Positions 34,948 to 47,308 of a stretch of DNA of 64,000 nucleotides are shown piece after piece; positions within the stretch are counted from its first letter, which is position 1, and the number at the start of each line of letters is the position of its first letter. The translations under genes were made by a program, and so were the position numbers. The notes under the pieces are model-generated. The model worked only from the letters and a program-made list of their open reading frames with translations, ran no database searches and had not been told where the DNA came from. Location: NCBI RefSeq assembly GCF_040183065.1, contig NW_027185499.1, positions 1,054,001 through 1,118,000 of the forward strand. Reading direction: 5' to 3'. The stretch is from Periplaneta americana. Taxonomy: Eukaryota > Arthropoda > Insecta > Blattodea > Blattidae.

Positions 34948-35360
34948 TTTCTGTGTTCAATATAACATTATCAAATTGAGTAACGTAAAGTGCTTAATAG
35001 TTTTTTTTATTATTAATCATATTTCTCAAATATATTTTGCCTAAAATTTATAACCTATCTCTAAGTATTTCTATTGAAATAAAATTGAAGATTTAAAGAA
35101 TTCATTTCTCTATACTCCTGTAAAAAACACGAACTACAATAGATATTAATAATTCTAATGAAGGCAGCAAAGAAATATATACTGTAATGAGAAGACAGTG
35201 GAATAGAATGAAGAGTTTGAGAATTTGGATATAGAAGTGGCAAAAGTGATTTCTGATGAAAAAGTGCCATATTTGAAATTGCTGTCCCCAGATAAAATTG
35301 AATAATTAATAAAATACAAGCAACAGGCGAAAGAGAATTAAAACAAAGCTCAGATCATTA
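34948..35360 (-). repeat. B-type intronic segment, outer part, copy 4
   Basis: Contains the EFENLDIEVAKVISDEKVPY plus-strand reading and stop, followed by the conserved 'gaataattaa taa' block and an (ATT)n array at 35361. Confidence 0.75.
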
Positions 35361-35361
35361 C

Positions 35362-35421
<60 letters not shown>

Positions 35422-35430
35422 CATCATCAT
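35361..35430. repeat. (ATT)n microsatellite
   Basis: An ATT array with a short ATC end, again immediately before a LINE-A fragment. Confidence 0.95.
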
Positions 35431-35449
35431 CATTATTACTACCAATTTT

Positions 35450-35705
35450 ATTGGCATTATTGGGACAATCAATGAAGTTTTAGGCGTAATAGATCGGCTA
35501 TTGATCATATTCTTTATATTCGACAGATATTGAAGGATAATTCGCAATATGAGTTTGCACTACATCAGCTATTTGTAGATTTAGAAAGTCATATGACTCG
35601 GTTAAGAGAGGTTTTATATAATACTCTTATTTAATTTACAAGTACTATTCATAAGAAACTAGTAGCATTAATTAAAATAATAAAATTTACAGCAGAGTCA
35701 TTATC
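35450..35705 (+). mobile_element. LINE-A RT fragment, left part
   Basis: Reads RNRSAIDHILYIRQILKDN, then LHQLFVDLESHMTRLREVLY with shifts. It stops at the TIR of the hAT-like element. The other part resumes at 37110. Confidence 0.8.
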
Positions 35706-37109
35706 AAAGCTCGGAACTTGGGGACTTGCGTGTCGTGCGCTTGAGTAAGGTTACAGGTACAGCGTACACAAAGCTCACGCTGCAAGAGCTCAGGGACAGT
35801 CGTGTGTACTAAGAAAGTGGTCACATCGAATGACAGGAAGACGGACGAAGAAACTGTGTCATGTCGAAGCCAATGACATTAAGAGAATTACAGGTAAATG
35901 GTCTGTCTGAGGAATGAGAAAATACGTGTTATTCGAATGGGTGTTATGGAAGTTTGAAAATACATTTCTTAAATTTTAGGTACAGAATTTCGTGGAGGAA
36001 TTCTGAGGAGATACATTATTTTCTTCGAATGAAGAGTTTATATTTTGTAAGTTGTGCCACACATAAACTAGAGCTGGAAACGGGCATTCATTGAAAGACA
36101 TTGCAGTCCTTTAAATTGATGGAAAATTTGTCCATAGCCATGGATCAAGTCGTAGAGGGACCTTCCCTAGTAGTGATACACTAATTGAAAACTATTTGCG
36201 AGAAAAATTTAGGATATAAGTTACTCATCTTTCTCAGATACGAGATCTGCTGAAAATCGAACAGGAAACAGTGACAGTGAAAATATTCAGTATTTTATTT
36301 AGGCCCAAGACTTTATAATAAAATTTCAAAACATTTTCCAAATTTGAAATTTTTTAAAATTGAAACTTTTAAAAAAGAAATTTGTAAAATTATCCATGAT
36401 ATATAATAGTAACAAATGTACTTTTTTACCTTTTATTTCTATCGACTATATTCATGTTTTTATTGAATATTACTGGCTTCTGTCGGATTGTCAATTTATA
36501 TTAAATGTGTATTTTTCTCTCGTTTACTCTTTCTTCTTTATTCTTGCTCTTGTGTTGTATTTATTGGTTTGAATTAAGTTACTTACTGTATTTAGTAAAC
36601 TGTCCTTGTAAATTTTATGTTATATTATTCACTAAGACCACACAGTACACGTGCCTGGCTCTTACGGTAGTGGCTAGAAACATTTTTATTTTATAAATGC
36701 AATTTGTACTCACTAGGTAGCTAGTTAAAATAAATAAAATAAAAAAATTTTAAGTTTCCTCCCGTCACTTCATATGACGTGGAAATAAGTTTCCTTTGTT
36801 TCAAATCATGTTTAACTAAGAGACGAAGAATTTATGGGTTCAAAAATCTTCGAATGCATGTAGTCATACACTGTAATAAAATGTACAGAGCAGAACTGTA
36901 AATTTGATGTATTTTGCATGTTTATTTATATATATGCTATAAAATTAGGTGTTTCAACCTATCATAATATTACATTATGTTGTTCCAGCCAGGAACCACT
37001 TTTATAGCAGACCTGACAGTACCTCTGTGCTGGAAGCGGGAGTTTGTTGACATTGAAGTCCGGTCGCTTAGCCAAGTTCAAAGACATAAGTCCCCAAGTT
37101 CCGAGCTTT
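35706..37109 (+). mobile_element. hAT-like element (BED finger) containing a LINE-B-type fragment
   Basis: A 22-bp perfect inverted repeat beginning AAAGCTCGGAACTTGG bounds the element. Near 35985-36070 the reading VQNFVEEF, stop, GDTLFSSNEEFIFCKLCHT resembles the CGGBP1-like BED region of hAT proteins. The LINE-A bases expected at the left junction are missing and no TSD remains, suggesting a small deletion. Confidence 0.7.
36290..36750 (+). mobile_element. LINE-B-related 3' fragment nested in the hAT-like element
   Basis: The codons RPRLYNKISKHFPNLKFFKI (frame with one stop) correspond to GPRIYNKFIFEYPNL of LINE-B. A 3' UTR and 'aaataaaata aaaaa' tail end near 36750. Confidence 0.65.
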
Positions 37110-37358
37110 CCGACGCTTTTCAAATTCACTGCGGTGTAAATCAAGAGATGCACAATAACCCTTATACTTTCAACTTGTTGTGATATATGCCATTATGCAA
37201 GTCCAAGGAAATCTGGTTGGTTTGGAATTGAACGGGTTATCTCAGGTCTTTATTAATGCGGATGACGTGAATGTGTTAGGAGAAAATCTATAATCGATTA
37301 GGGAAGACACGGGAAATTTACTTGAAACAAGTAAGGAGATACGTTTGGAACTAAACCC
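37110..37358 (+). mobile_element. LINE-A RT fragment, right part
   Basis: Continues the RT from 'cttttcaaat tcactgcgg' through the 'gcggatgacg tgaatgtgtt' YADD-box region. It joins unit-type intron DNA at a CCCCGACTTG junction (37358), which is probably a microhomology-mediated rearrangement. Confidence 0.8.
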
Positions 37359-37424
37359 CGACTTGGCCACATCAAACATCCCGCACTTCCAAATTACACT
37401 TTCTTCACTCCAAGCATGGCGCAG
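37359..37424 (-). repeat. Short piece of A-type intronic segment
   Basis: 'cccgacttgg ccacatcaaa' to 'ctccaagcat ggcgca' matches 1480-1550 and 49070-49140. Confidence 0.8.
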
Positions 37425-37694
37425 TTCCGGTTACTTTTGGGTCCACCCTCGTATGTGGATATCGGATGCTTTCAACAAGAAGGTGCCACATGCCACACAC
37501 CAAACGAATCCATGAAGCTAATTGAATGTTTCATTGACGACCGGATAATTTCCAAGAAAATGTGGCCACTGACAAGGGAAGGGTTTCGGCTCAAACAGGA
37601 ATTTCGTATCCAAAATTTGTATACAGGCCCATCTTTACATCTCTGTAAAGCTCCCAAAAGCATTCGTTTTTGTAATGTGTGGTTTGTCTGTTAG
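37425..37694 (+). pseudogene. Mariner/DUF4817-type transposase fragment
   Basis: YVDIGCFQQEGATCHTPNES then FIDDRIISKKMW matches the central DDE region of mariner-related transposases (family form FQQDGATCHT). The second catalytic Asp is Glu here, and the sequence after MWP no longer follows the family. Confidence 0.75.
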
Positions 37695-38426
37695 AGCACT
37701 GTACAAGTTGAGGGGTAGGGAGAGCACTGCACAAGTTAAGGGGATGGGACACCTTACCCGTAAGCCTAGCCTAGCCTAGAAGCTAATGCGCGTGGTAAAA
37801 TGTTTAAAGCCCATTTAAGAACATTTATCTCCAACGTTCTGTCTGAAAATATTGCAGGTAATCAAAACTGTACACTGTTGTATGAGTCACTGAATGCGCA
37901 CAAGGACGCAACCTTAATAAATTAATCATTCCAAGGCTAGGATATGGAATGTATGATCATTCCACCTAAAAAAGTAAATATATCCAGCCTCTGAATATCT
38001 ATTTACTTAGACAATACAAAATATATGCTCGGAGGATAACAGATTACATAAGGACTCTTGCTGAGAATCCAGTACTTAACTTGGGAAATCGAGTGTTTAT
38101 AATGAAAACGCACTCTGTTATTCATAACCAGTTGTCTGCTCCAGTGTACTGACCTATGCTTCTGTATTCCCGGCTGTCAGCTGGTTACGTGGATTGTGAA
38201 CAAGTCTCGGAGTTCAAAAATGTAATTCAGGTGGCATTTGATTTTTCAGCACTGGAGTGTGGTTCAGAAGATTGTTCAGGTGTGCTTCTGCGTGTTGTGC
38301 TTATTGCTCTGCTCCATGCTGTTTCATGCATTTTATAGAGAATCCTCACGTACATTTTCAAAGAAGTGTACCAACCAAACGAAGAGTTACACAAATGAAT
38401 GCTTTTACGGTCTTTGTACAATGTTA
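37695..38426. other. Unassigned DNA
   Basis: A short 'cctagcctagc' repeat near 37768. No gene or element recognised. The plus frame at 38156-38338 is unsupported. Confidence 0.35.
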
Positions 38427-39186
38427 ATATAGCCTATGTTTTTCTCCAGGTTATGAAGGTTAATAGTGCAAACTTTGGTACATATCAGTCAAAGCGTGTA
38501 GATCTGTATAGATAACTTTCACTTTTACCATATATATTAAGATTTCAGTATAATTGTATTTTGATTTTTTTTTATTATTTATGTAGTAAAACTCTCCTTG
38601 TGGCGGACTAAAATAAAATAACGTACCTAAAATAATGTAAATAAATTATCAAAATAATAAAAAAAAGAGGAGTAAACTGAGCTTCGAACCTGTGACCCCA
38701 TACACTAAAGCCGCTCACATTACCACGACGATACAGAGAACTACGTATCGAAGAGATTGAATTAATGTATTAGGAATGCTTTCTTATTTGCTATATTATG
38801 TTTGATTTTGAATTTTTTAAAATTAAACAAAAATGTGTTTTATGCCATTTGGTATTGTATATTATTGCCCATGATACATTCAATCAAGAGATCGTCCCTC
38901 ATTTACGTAGTTTTAATTTAATATTATTTTATTTTATATTTCAATAACAATATGGCCGCTTTTACAACGGAAGAAGACATGGCTGGATGACGTCAATAAA
39001 AAAACAATTGATTGTAGATTAGGCCATTTTACTATGATAAATGCCATTTTTCGTTCTAATTTTTATTGTTTTCAATAATTTAACGTCCATCTGTCCAATT
39101 TTAATGTAGCCTATGTTCTTCTCCGGGTTATGAATATTAAATGTGCAAACTTTGGCAAATATCAGTCAAAGCTTGTAGATTCGTAT
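38427..39186. repeat. Direct repeat of about 90 bp, 680 bp apart
   Basis: 38427-38520 ('cagtcaaagc gtgtagatct') and 39104-39186 ('cagtcaaagc ttgtagattc') are about 80% alike. The DNA between includes a possible tRNA-like SINE head on the minus strand near 38685-38750 ('aggttcgaag ctcag'). Confidence 0.6.
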
Positions 39187-39193
39187 TGAGTAC

Positions 39194-39336
39194 ATACACA
39201 CATACATACACACATACATACATACATACATACATACATACATACATACATACATACATACATACATACATACATACATACATACATACATACAAACAAA
39301 CATACATACATACATACATACATACATACATACACA
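39194..39336. repeat. (CATA)n microsatellite
   Basis: About 140 bp of ACAT/CATA units. The repetitive Cys-Met-Tyr-Val and His-Thr-Tyr-Ile frames here are artefacts. Confidence 0.95.
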
Positions 39337-39364
39337 CATTGACTTTTATATATAAGATTATTAA

Positions 39365-39422
<58 letters not shown>

Positions 39423-39853
39423 ATTTTTCAATTATAAATTGTTTAAAATTTATAAGTCAGACTATCTCTAAGTACTTCTGTTCAAATAAAATTCAAGAAA
39501 AAGGAAATTCATTCCTCTATATACTGCTGTAACCTGCACAAACTACAAATGATGTTAATAACCCTAAAGACGACAGCAAAGGGATATAGTGCATTGTAAA
39601 GAAAACAGTGGAACAGGACGAAGGCCTTGAAAATTGGTTGAAAACGAGGCAATAGTGATTTCCGACGAAACAGTGTCATATTTCAAATTTCTGTCTCCAG
39701 ATAAAATTGAATAATTCATAAATGACGAGCACCAGGCAAATGAGAATTAAAAAGGTGGCACAGTTTATTAATGTTACCACCACCACCACCACCAACACCA
39801 ACGTCTTTTTGTTGGATCAGTAGAAGAGAAGGCCTTACGGCCAGATAAAATAA

Positions 39854-39856
39854 ATG

Positions 39857-39950
<94 letters not shown>

Positions 39951-39989
39951 TTATATTATGTTTATTATTTTATTATTATATTATTATTA

Positions 39990-40024
<35 letters not shown>

Positions 40025-40045
40025 ATTTTTATTATTATTATTATT
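39854..40045. repeat. (ATT)n and (AGT)n microsatellites
   Basis: ATT array, then an AGT array of about 50 bp, then ATT again. The same order is at 53095-53235. Confidence 0.95.
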
Positions 40046-40469
40046 GGTACCTATAAATGTGATTTGAGGTGTAATCGATCGGCTTTTGATAGGATTCTTT
40101 GCTTAATTTCACAGAGCACGAAAATTAGAAAGTAAAATTGAACAATTTAACAAGAAAATTTATTTTTTAAATAACACAATACGTTTAAATGAAATAATAC
40201 TTTATGCTATTTATGATGTTATTCAGTATCCAGCTTGTCGAACTTATTACATCGGTAATGAAAGTATTTAATGAAGCTTAGTAAATAATATGTGATTCCA
40301 ATAAAATAACAGAGATTTTGTCATGCGTCTCAAATTTATTCAAAAGCAGAGGCAGGGGCAGACAAGGCCTGACGGCCATATATCTACCAGGTTAAATAAT
40401 TAAACACTAACGGTCTTACTAATAAAGACTCTATATGCAGACGTTTAACAGTCTGATGCAATGAGCAGC

Positions 40470-40736
40470 GCCACCGGCGTGGCTCAGTCGGTTAACGCGC
40501 TTGCCTGCCGGTCTGAAGTTGCGTTCGGGCGCGGATTCGATCCCCGCTTGGGCCGATTACCTGGTTGGGTTTTCTCCGAGGTTTTCCCCAACCGTAATGT
40601 GAATACAAGGTAATCTATGGCGAATCCTCGGCCTCATCTCGCCAAATATCATCTCGACATCACCAATCTCATCGACGCTAAATAACCTAGTAGTTGATAC
40701 AGCGTCGTTAAATAACCAACTAAAATTAAAAAAAAA
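40470..40736 (+). mobile_element. tRNA-derived SINE family 1, with 12-bp TSD
   Basis: Flanked by GCAATGAGCAGC (40458) and GCAATGAGTAGC (40737). The head has box A 'tggctcagtc ggttaacgcg' and box B 'ggattcgatc ccc'. The middle has 'ggttttctcc gaggttttcc'. The tail is AGCGTCGTTAAATAACC plus an A-rich end. Duplicated at 53658 as part of the higher-order repeat; an independent insertion lies at 63266. Confidence 0.9.
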
Positions 40737-41319
40737 GCAATGAGTAGCTCGTTTATAAGTCGTGTGTAAATTCCTTACTAATAATCACTACATACGTCGT
40801 GTATAACAGTATAGCTGTTACACAGCTACGTCATTACTTCATTACGAAAGTAATAGAACATCTGAGGTTCTCTATTGAATCCGGTAGAGCGCTCTAGTGT
40901 GCCGTGTTAAGTATCGATAGTACAACTAGCTCTGATCGATTACCACACTATATTTTGGTCAAAGAGTACAAGCTACAGCAATATTATTCCTATTATTCTG
41001 TGTTCTTTGGTTTGTTCTTCTGTGGTTACAAGGCAACCATCATCATTAAATGACTGTCGACACGAACAGCTGTTAGAGGGGCGGCCAATTTTTCTCTATA
41101 TACAACGCTTAATCAAGGGGTTTTCGTGTATATAACTACTGAAAAGGAATTCCCATTGTATACTTACAGCATGTTTATACACCCATCGCTTATGCAAGGG
41201 TTATTAGTAACGTTTTCTGTCTCAATTCTGCATACGCCTAGTTTAGAAACTACACACGGTTTATTAGTAAGACCGTAATACTAATACAAAAACACTAATA
41301 CTAATACAATCTATAACTT

Positions 41320-42188
41320 ATCAGTCACATTATTTAATAAAAATAAACCAAATCTACACGTTCTCTTCCCTTAACATTTTTACCATAATGTAGACTATAT
41401 TAAGAGATGCTTAATAACAGACAATGATTCACGTTAGAGATATTTATGGTAAGGTGGATATACATTCTATTATTCCACATTCAACGATCTTATCAAGAAA
41501 TATCGAGGATGGAGAAAGCAAAACACGTGCTGAAATTATTCCAAAATTAAAAGAATCAATGGAAAAATTGTCATTTCTTTATAAAACTAATATTTTTTAA
41601 TCTTATCTAGAATTTACACCTTGGTTTCTTTCATATATTTAAAAAATGAGACAATTACTCATTGTATCCATTGTGGAGACTGAAAAAAAAATTGAGATTT
41701 TTCAAGTAAGGCATATAATCCGAAACCAGTATCAACACCCGTATTCTAAAATGAAAATAATTTTGAAATTTTTTTTTTCAATAGACCCATTTGGTATGGG
41801 AGCCAGTGGTACTAATATTAAGGAAGAGCCTCTAAGCTTTATAATATAATACTGCTTGAATACATATATAGTTACTTACATCTTCGAGTAAGTTTGTTTC
41901 TCCTTTTGATCGATGTAAGTTAACCTAGAAAAGGAAAAAAAACTATTAAAATTAATGTTAAAAACATAGTACTGCGTCGGTAATTACCAGCAGTACTTAT
42001 TGATTTATCACTAATGCTAATAAGAACAAACCAAGGAAACAATGTAGGCTACTGCCATGTTCGTCTGACAAACTGTCAAGAAATCCTTACATCTACGCAT
42101 ATAACATATACATCCAGGATGAATACTAAATGCCGTCTTCGAAGACTAGGTCGTAATAGGCCACATCAAAGCATTCATAAATAAGATA
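41320..42188 (-). repeat. A-type intronic segment, copy 2
   Basis: Collinear with 48090-48968 and 54500-55374, beginning near 'aataaaccaa atctaca' and ending at 'cataaataag atagga'. Carries exon A2. Confidence 0.9.
41880..41924 (-). CDS. Micro-exon A2 (45 bp, phase 0-0)
   Basis: Acceptor TTTTTCCTTTTCTAG, donor GTAAGTAACTATA on the minus strand. Fifteen codons read VNLHRSKGETNLLED. Compared with A3, 17 of 45 bases differ while the flanks differ at about 3-4%. Compared with A4, three bases differ (N to K, E to K and one silent). Confidence 0.75.
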
Positions 42189-42189
42189 G

Positions 42190-43636
42190 GAAGGTCTTTT
42201 CCACTCCGATCTCACAACTAACACTCTGTATGCATTTGTGGATTCGCCCATACGTGCTACATGACCTGCCCATCTCACACGACTAGATTTAATGTTGCTA
42301 TTTAAGTCAGGTGAAAATACAATGCGTGCAGTTCTGCGTTGTAACTTCCTGTATTCTCCTGCAACTTCATCCCTCTTAGCCTCAAATATTTTCCTAAACC
42401 CTTATTCCCAAACACCCTTAATCTCTGTTTCTCTCTCTAAGCGAGAGTCCAAGTCTGACAATCATACAGAACAGCTGGTAACATAACTGGTTTATAAATA
42501 CGATGTAAGAGTAATGGAAAGGAGAAAAATTCTCTCCGGCGCCGGGATTTGAACCCAGGTTTTCAGCTCTACGTGCTGATGCTTTATCCAATAAACCACA
42601 CCGGATACCACACCGACGTCGGAGAGAATCGTCTCAGATTAAGCTCCAACTCTTGGGTTCCCTCTAGTGGCCGCCCTCTGCACTACGTCATAAAGTCTAT
42701 GAACGTAGGACCGAAGTCCACACATGTGTTGAGGTGCACTCGTTATGAGTGACTAGTTGGCCGGGATCCGACGGAATAAGCGCCGTCTTAAATCACGAAG
42801 TGATTTACGCATATCATATATATTATTTTAATGTACCGAAGTGCATATGATATTTCCATGCAGATATTCTGCGTCATCATTCGATGTAAAAGTAATGGAA
42901 CGGAGAAAAGTTCACCTCAACACATGTGTGGACTTCGGTCCTACGTTCATAGACTCTATGACGTAGTGCAGAGGACGGCTACTAGAGGAAACCCAAAAGT
43001 TGGCGCTTAATCTGACGCGGTGGTATCCGGTGTGGCTTAGTGGATCAAGCATCAGCACGTAGAGCTGAAAACCCGGGTTCAAATCCCGACGCCGGAGAGA
43101 ATTTTTCTCCTTTCCATTAATCTTACATCGCATGATGACGCAGAATATCTGCATGGAAATATCATATGTACTTCGGAACATTAAAATAATACATATGGTT
43201 TATAAATGCTAACTTTCAGATTTTTTAGACTCAGACGAGATGACAAAAGCTGCTGAACCGAATAATAACAAACATTTCCTATAATTTATTCTGTGTTTTA
43301 TTTCCTCTCGAGTGTCATTTAAATTTGTTATTTTCTCTAAGATATTTGAAATTTTCCACCTTTTTCGGAGAATAAATCTCCAAGTTTTATATTTCCATTT
43401 CGTGCAATATTCTGGTCACGATACGTATTCATTCCCCTTGTCTTTTCGGGATTTACTTCCACACCTATCGCTTTACTTGCTTCAAGTAAAATTTCCGTGT
43501 TTTTCGTAATATTTTGTGGATTTTCTCTTAACATATTCACGTCATTCGAATGGACAAGAAGCTGATGTTACCCGTTCAATTCCAAATCCTGTATGTTATT
43601 CTGAACTTTCCTCTTGGAATATTCTAGAGCGAAGGA
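42190..43636 (-). mobile_element. LINE-A relic split by an inverted SINE dimer
   Basis: The minus strand carries degenerate thumb and palm coding (for example [20 protein letters not shown] near 43480). It lacks the 3' terminus: its left edge joins the A segment directly. The SINE dimer sits at 42500-43196. An identical arrangement is at 55375-56821. Confidence 0.85.
42489..43207. mobile_element. Head-to-head inverted dimer of a tRNA-Tyr-like SINE, 11-bp TSD
   Basis: GGTTTATAAAT at 42489 and 43197 flanks about 700 bp. The left arm carries a tRNA-like head on minus (42535-42600), the right arm the same head on plus (43030-43100). Box B reads 'gggttcaaat cccg'. The anticodon arm TCAGC-ACGTAGA-GCTGA gives GTA, the Tyr anticodon. 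The arms are long imperfect complements, so promoters point outward from the centre. Confidence 0.8.
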
Positions 43637-44384
43637 ATATAACGCTTCTATTGCACTCAGATGAATTCTAATCTGCCTTTTTCGTGGCGCACATCGATTT
43701 GTTTAGATAGAACTTAATCATCCTTTATCACAAGCTCCAGTTGATTGCAGTAGCGGGGTTTTGAGCAAGTAATCTCAACTAGTTTTATTGATCACTGATA
43801 TGACTCTGCTTAAAGCTGTGTATTTGGCCTTTGTGGAGGTAATTTTTCGAAGTATTACGAAATCCACGATTTCGTTATTTATACCGTATGTGAAGTAGTA
43901 GTTCGTTACAATTTATGACATCGATAGAAATAACCCCATACAACTAAAAATTATTCATGCAGTTTTTTTTATAAGGCAAATATATGTCTTAAAATTGCAC
44001 CTCTTGTTGTAATGATTACGGCTTTAAATGTATCTTTTTTCAAATATATCTCCAAAGAGGTTTGCCCTTGAAATCATTACTCATCATCAATATCATCAAC
44101 AGCATGGCTTTGGCCTTTGGCTCTTCCGGCTTCAAGTATTGTGCTTACATGAAATATAATAGTAATATGGCCTATTATAATTGTACTGAGTTTTTATAAA
44201 ATGTTAAAATTTACAGTTCAAAAGACTGAAATATTATTCAATATTAATTAAATTGATCTCTCCATCGTTTACATGGACGTCCTTGGTCTCTTCTGCCCTT
44301 CTGCCGCAGGTGAATTCTAAATGATTCTCCCAAACTATACGCATATTCCACGTCAATTCATGTATATATGAAAAATTTACTTAC
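43637..44384 (-). repeat. B-type intronic segment, left and middle parts, copy 5
   Basis: 'gcactcagat gaattctaat' to 'tctccaaaga ggttt' matches 32620-33000, then a stretch found only here and at 57260-57560 ('catcatcaat atcatcaaca') precedes the exon. Confidence 0.8.
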
Positions 44385-44459
44385 CCCCTGATCACTGGAC
44401 GTGGACGCTCGCTGGTCAGCGTATTCTGTCGCTTTCTGATGTCGCAAATTGGGGGATTG
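44385..44459 (-). CDS. Micro-exon B4 (75 bp, phase 0-0)
   Basis: Acceptor CTTCGTTTTGCAG, donor GTAAGTAAATTT. Twenty-five codons begin QSPNLRHQKATEY and end QRASTSSDQG. Polar, Gln/Ser-rich, no recognised domain. Identical to B5. Confidence 0.75.
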
Positions 44460-46135
44460 CTGCAAAACGAAGTGAAGAATATCAGGCATTGTACAAAAAC
44501 ATGAAAAACGTCTTCAGGCCAAACAATTTTCCTGACCGAAATATAAGTACTCATTGTGGTAAAGTGGAATGTAGACTTCAGCGTTCTCAAAAAATATCTA
44601 ATGACCAGAAAAAAGGTTTTATTGGGAAAGTGCTGGTGCATTCAATTAATGCCATAGAGTTTTCTCGTCAAAACATCTTACGAACAAGATGATATATGCC
44701 AATAGTAAACAAAAAGAAACCTCAGTCTCAGCAACGAAACGTGTCATGCAAATTGAAGCAAACACATCACAGAAAATGAAATCATCAAATAGCAAGAAGT
44801 CTCACATCATGACTCTCACAGACATTAATCAAATACATAAAACATACTGCATAAAGACTTTCAAGCCATCCTAGCATTATAAACAGATTGTTACTACGTC
44901 GAAAGTTGTGCGTAATTGCCTTTATGTGGCACGCGTGCCGATAAAAGCAATGTCGTATTTGCTATAATGTAATACCGGAACGCTTGCTATCTTCGTTTTC
45001 CATTCTACGCGCAAAGTAACAGGAAATGAATTGCAGGACAGAAAGTAACGTAACATTTATTTTCAATCTTTAACACTTTTGTATAAATTTTGTAATATCA
45101 CATAACACAGTTCTGTGGGTCCGACAATTTTTAGTAGCTTATTTTACGACGCTTTATCAACATCTCAGGTTATTTAGCGTCTGAATGAAAATATGATAAT
45201 GACGATAAAATGAGTGCGGAGTCTCGCACCCAAAGTTACCCAGCATTTGCTCATATTCGGTTGAGGGAAAACACCGGAAAATAAACTCAACGAAGTAACT
45301 TGCCTCGACCGGAAGTCGAAACTGGACCACCTGATTTCGCGGCCAGACACGCTAACCGTTACTCCGCGGTTGTGGACGAGAATCTACATTAACAAAATAA
45401 AGGAACATTTGTGACGTAACCTACAAGGTCGTCCATTACTCTTTGCTGCATGTAAAAGCGAGGTGTAACTAATCGATAACAATATATTATTTCAATTTGT
45501 CAGCTATGGATCCCGAATAGAATATCTTTCATATGTTTTTTCCCACAATTTATAATGCTAAAATGCCTTAAATGTATTGTATCAACTCGTAGATAATCTT
45601 ATTATGAAATTCATGAATATTGTAGCACTCATTATCGTTCGTGCGACAAACATTCATCATGCCATAAACAGCAAGATTACCCATTTGTTGCATAAATAAC
45701 TATTATATTTTATTGTTCAATATAAGAATCTTCAAATTGAGTAACGTAAAGTGTTTGTTATTGATATTTATATTTTTCAATTACAATTTGCTTAAAATTT
45801 ACAACTCAGACTATCTCTAAGTATTTCGGTTCAAATAAAGTTGAAGAAAAAGGAAAATCATTCCGCTATAATTATATTGCAGTAACCAATACAAAATACA
45901 AATGATATTAATATCCCTAAACACGACAGCAAAGGCATATATTGCGTTGTAAAGAAAAACATTGGAACTGGACGAAGGGCTTGAAAATTTGGTTGAAAGC
46001 GAGGCAAAAGTGATTACCGGGCTAAAAAGTATCATACTTCAAATTTCTGTCTCAAGATAAAATTGAATAATTCATAAACAACGAGCACCAGCCAAAGAGA
46101 ATTAAAAAGGAAGCACAGATTTAGTACTGTTATTA

Positions 46136-46140
<5 letters not shown>
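44460..46140 (-). repeat. B-type intronic segment, upstream and outer parts, copy 5
   Basis: Holds the plus-strand readings CGKVECRLQRSQKISNDQKK and NSKQKETSVSATKRVMQIEA, a SINE insertion (45133-45375), the 'gagtaacgta aagtg' block and the VAKV-type block (45960-46080, frameshifted here). Confidence 0.8.
45133..45375 (-). mobile_element. tRNA-derived SINE family 2 (minus strand)
   Basis: Minus reading: box A 'gtaacggtta gcgtgtctgg', a degenerate box B, 'ttccggtgtt ttccctcaac', 'gagcaaatgc tgggtaactt', then 'gacgctaaat aacctgagat' and the tail AAGCGTCGTAAAATAAGC. The same insertion, inherited with the segment, is at 51980 and 58312. Confidence 0.8.
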
Positions 46141-46172
<32 letters not shown>

Positions 46173-46254
46173 TCTATTATTATTTTTATAATGTATTATT
46201 ATTATTATTATTACTATTACTATTTTACTTTTTGTTCGTTGAGTGGAAGAGAAG

Positions 46255-47244
46255 ACCTACGGCAGGTATGCTCAAAATTGTAAAAGCGCCGATTACACGG
46301 ATGATGCTGCACTGCATAACACACACAGCGTACGGACTGGGCTCCGCAACTATATTGCAGCACCGACCGTGGCATAGCTCTCACTGTCTTACAAATACGG
46401 ATAAGAAACTGAATTTGAAAAAGGAAAGAGTATACACTGCAATATTCAGTTATTACATTATTTATTATATTTTATACAGTTATGATACTATTATATCATA
46501 AATAATGTTATTTTCATATTCCACATTCAACATGTGTATTCTTTTCTGCAAGTAATCGGAAATCTATTTCCAACTAATTTACTGCAATGCACAAAAGATT
46601 CTCATCTGTTAATCGGGATCTACGTTTGGATTTTTGGATTTAGCAACCTTCATTCTCGAAAATAATTGTTTGCACACATATTTCGAGTGACAGCGAATAA
46701 GCTCATCTTGGGATATTGCGTTTTGTTCATTTTTTAACACTTCTATGCTTGGCAAGTCATATTCTCTGCATTTAGTTCAGAATAATTCTGCGTTACTTTG
46801 TAGATCAATTAACTCGTCCTGGAACTGCACTCTCACAGATTGTACTAAATTTACTATGAAATATTAACAAAAAGATTAATATCACTTTCCGTACGTCTAA
46901 AATCATTAAATCTATGTTCTGTGAATTCACATTTGTGCTGTTCCAGTACAGAGATGTAATTAACTATATTTTGTTCAGGCACCATACATCTCTTTAGAAG
47001 TTCACCATCCGTGAAGGCTTTTTAGTGCCTTAGCTAATTCCCAACATACTACATAACTTGCTCCTAAACAAAGACTCTGAACTGTTCGACTCTCTTCAAT
47101 GTTTGGCCTATCATGAAGTGCTTTCAATTTTTGAAACTTTATTGCACGTTGGACCCCTGAAAAATTATTTTATCATAACATATATTTCTATTGGAATAAA
47201 ATCACCACAATAACAATAGTTGTAGTAGTAATAACAATAACAAC

Positions 47245-47308
<64 letters not shown>

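Larger units (their letters stand above)
39362..46262 (-). repeat. Higher-order repeat copy 1 (paired with 52555-59429)
   Basis: This block and 52555-59429 are collinear and about 99% identical at an offset of 13.19-13.23 kb, including SINEs, LINE-A with its inserted SINE dimer, exons A and B and microsatellites. A divergent paralogous half-unit pair occupies 46263-52555. The duplication is recent compared with the unit array. Confidence 0.9.

Noticed and set aside
42535-43100. tRNA-Tyr genes
   Set aside because: Box B and the anticodon loop are tRNA-like, but the sequence continues into a SINE body, occurs as an inverted pair and is inserted in a LINE with TSDs.
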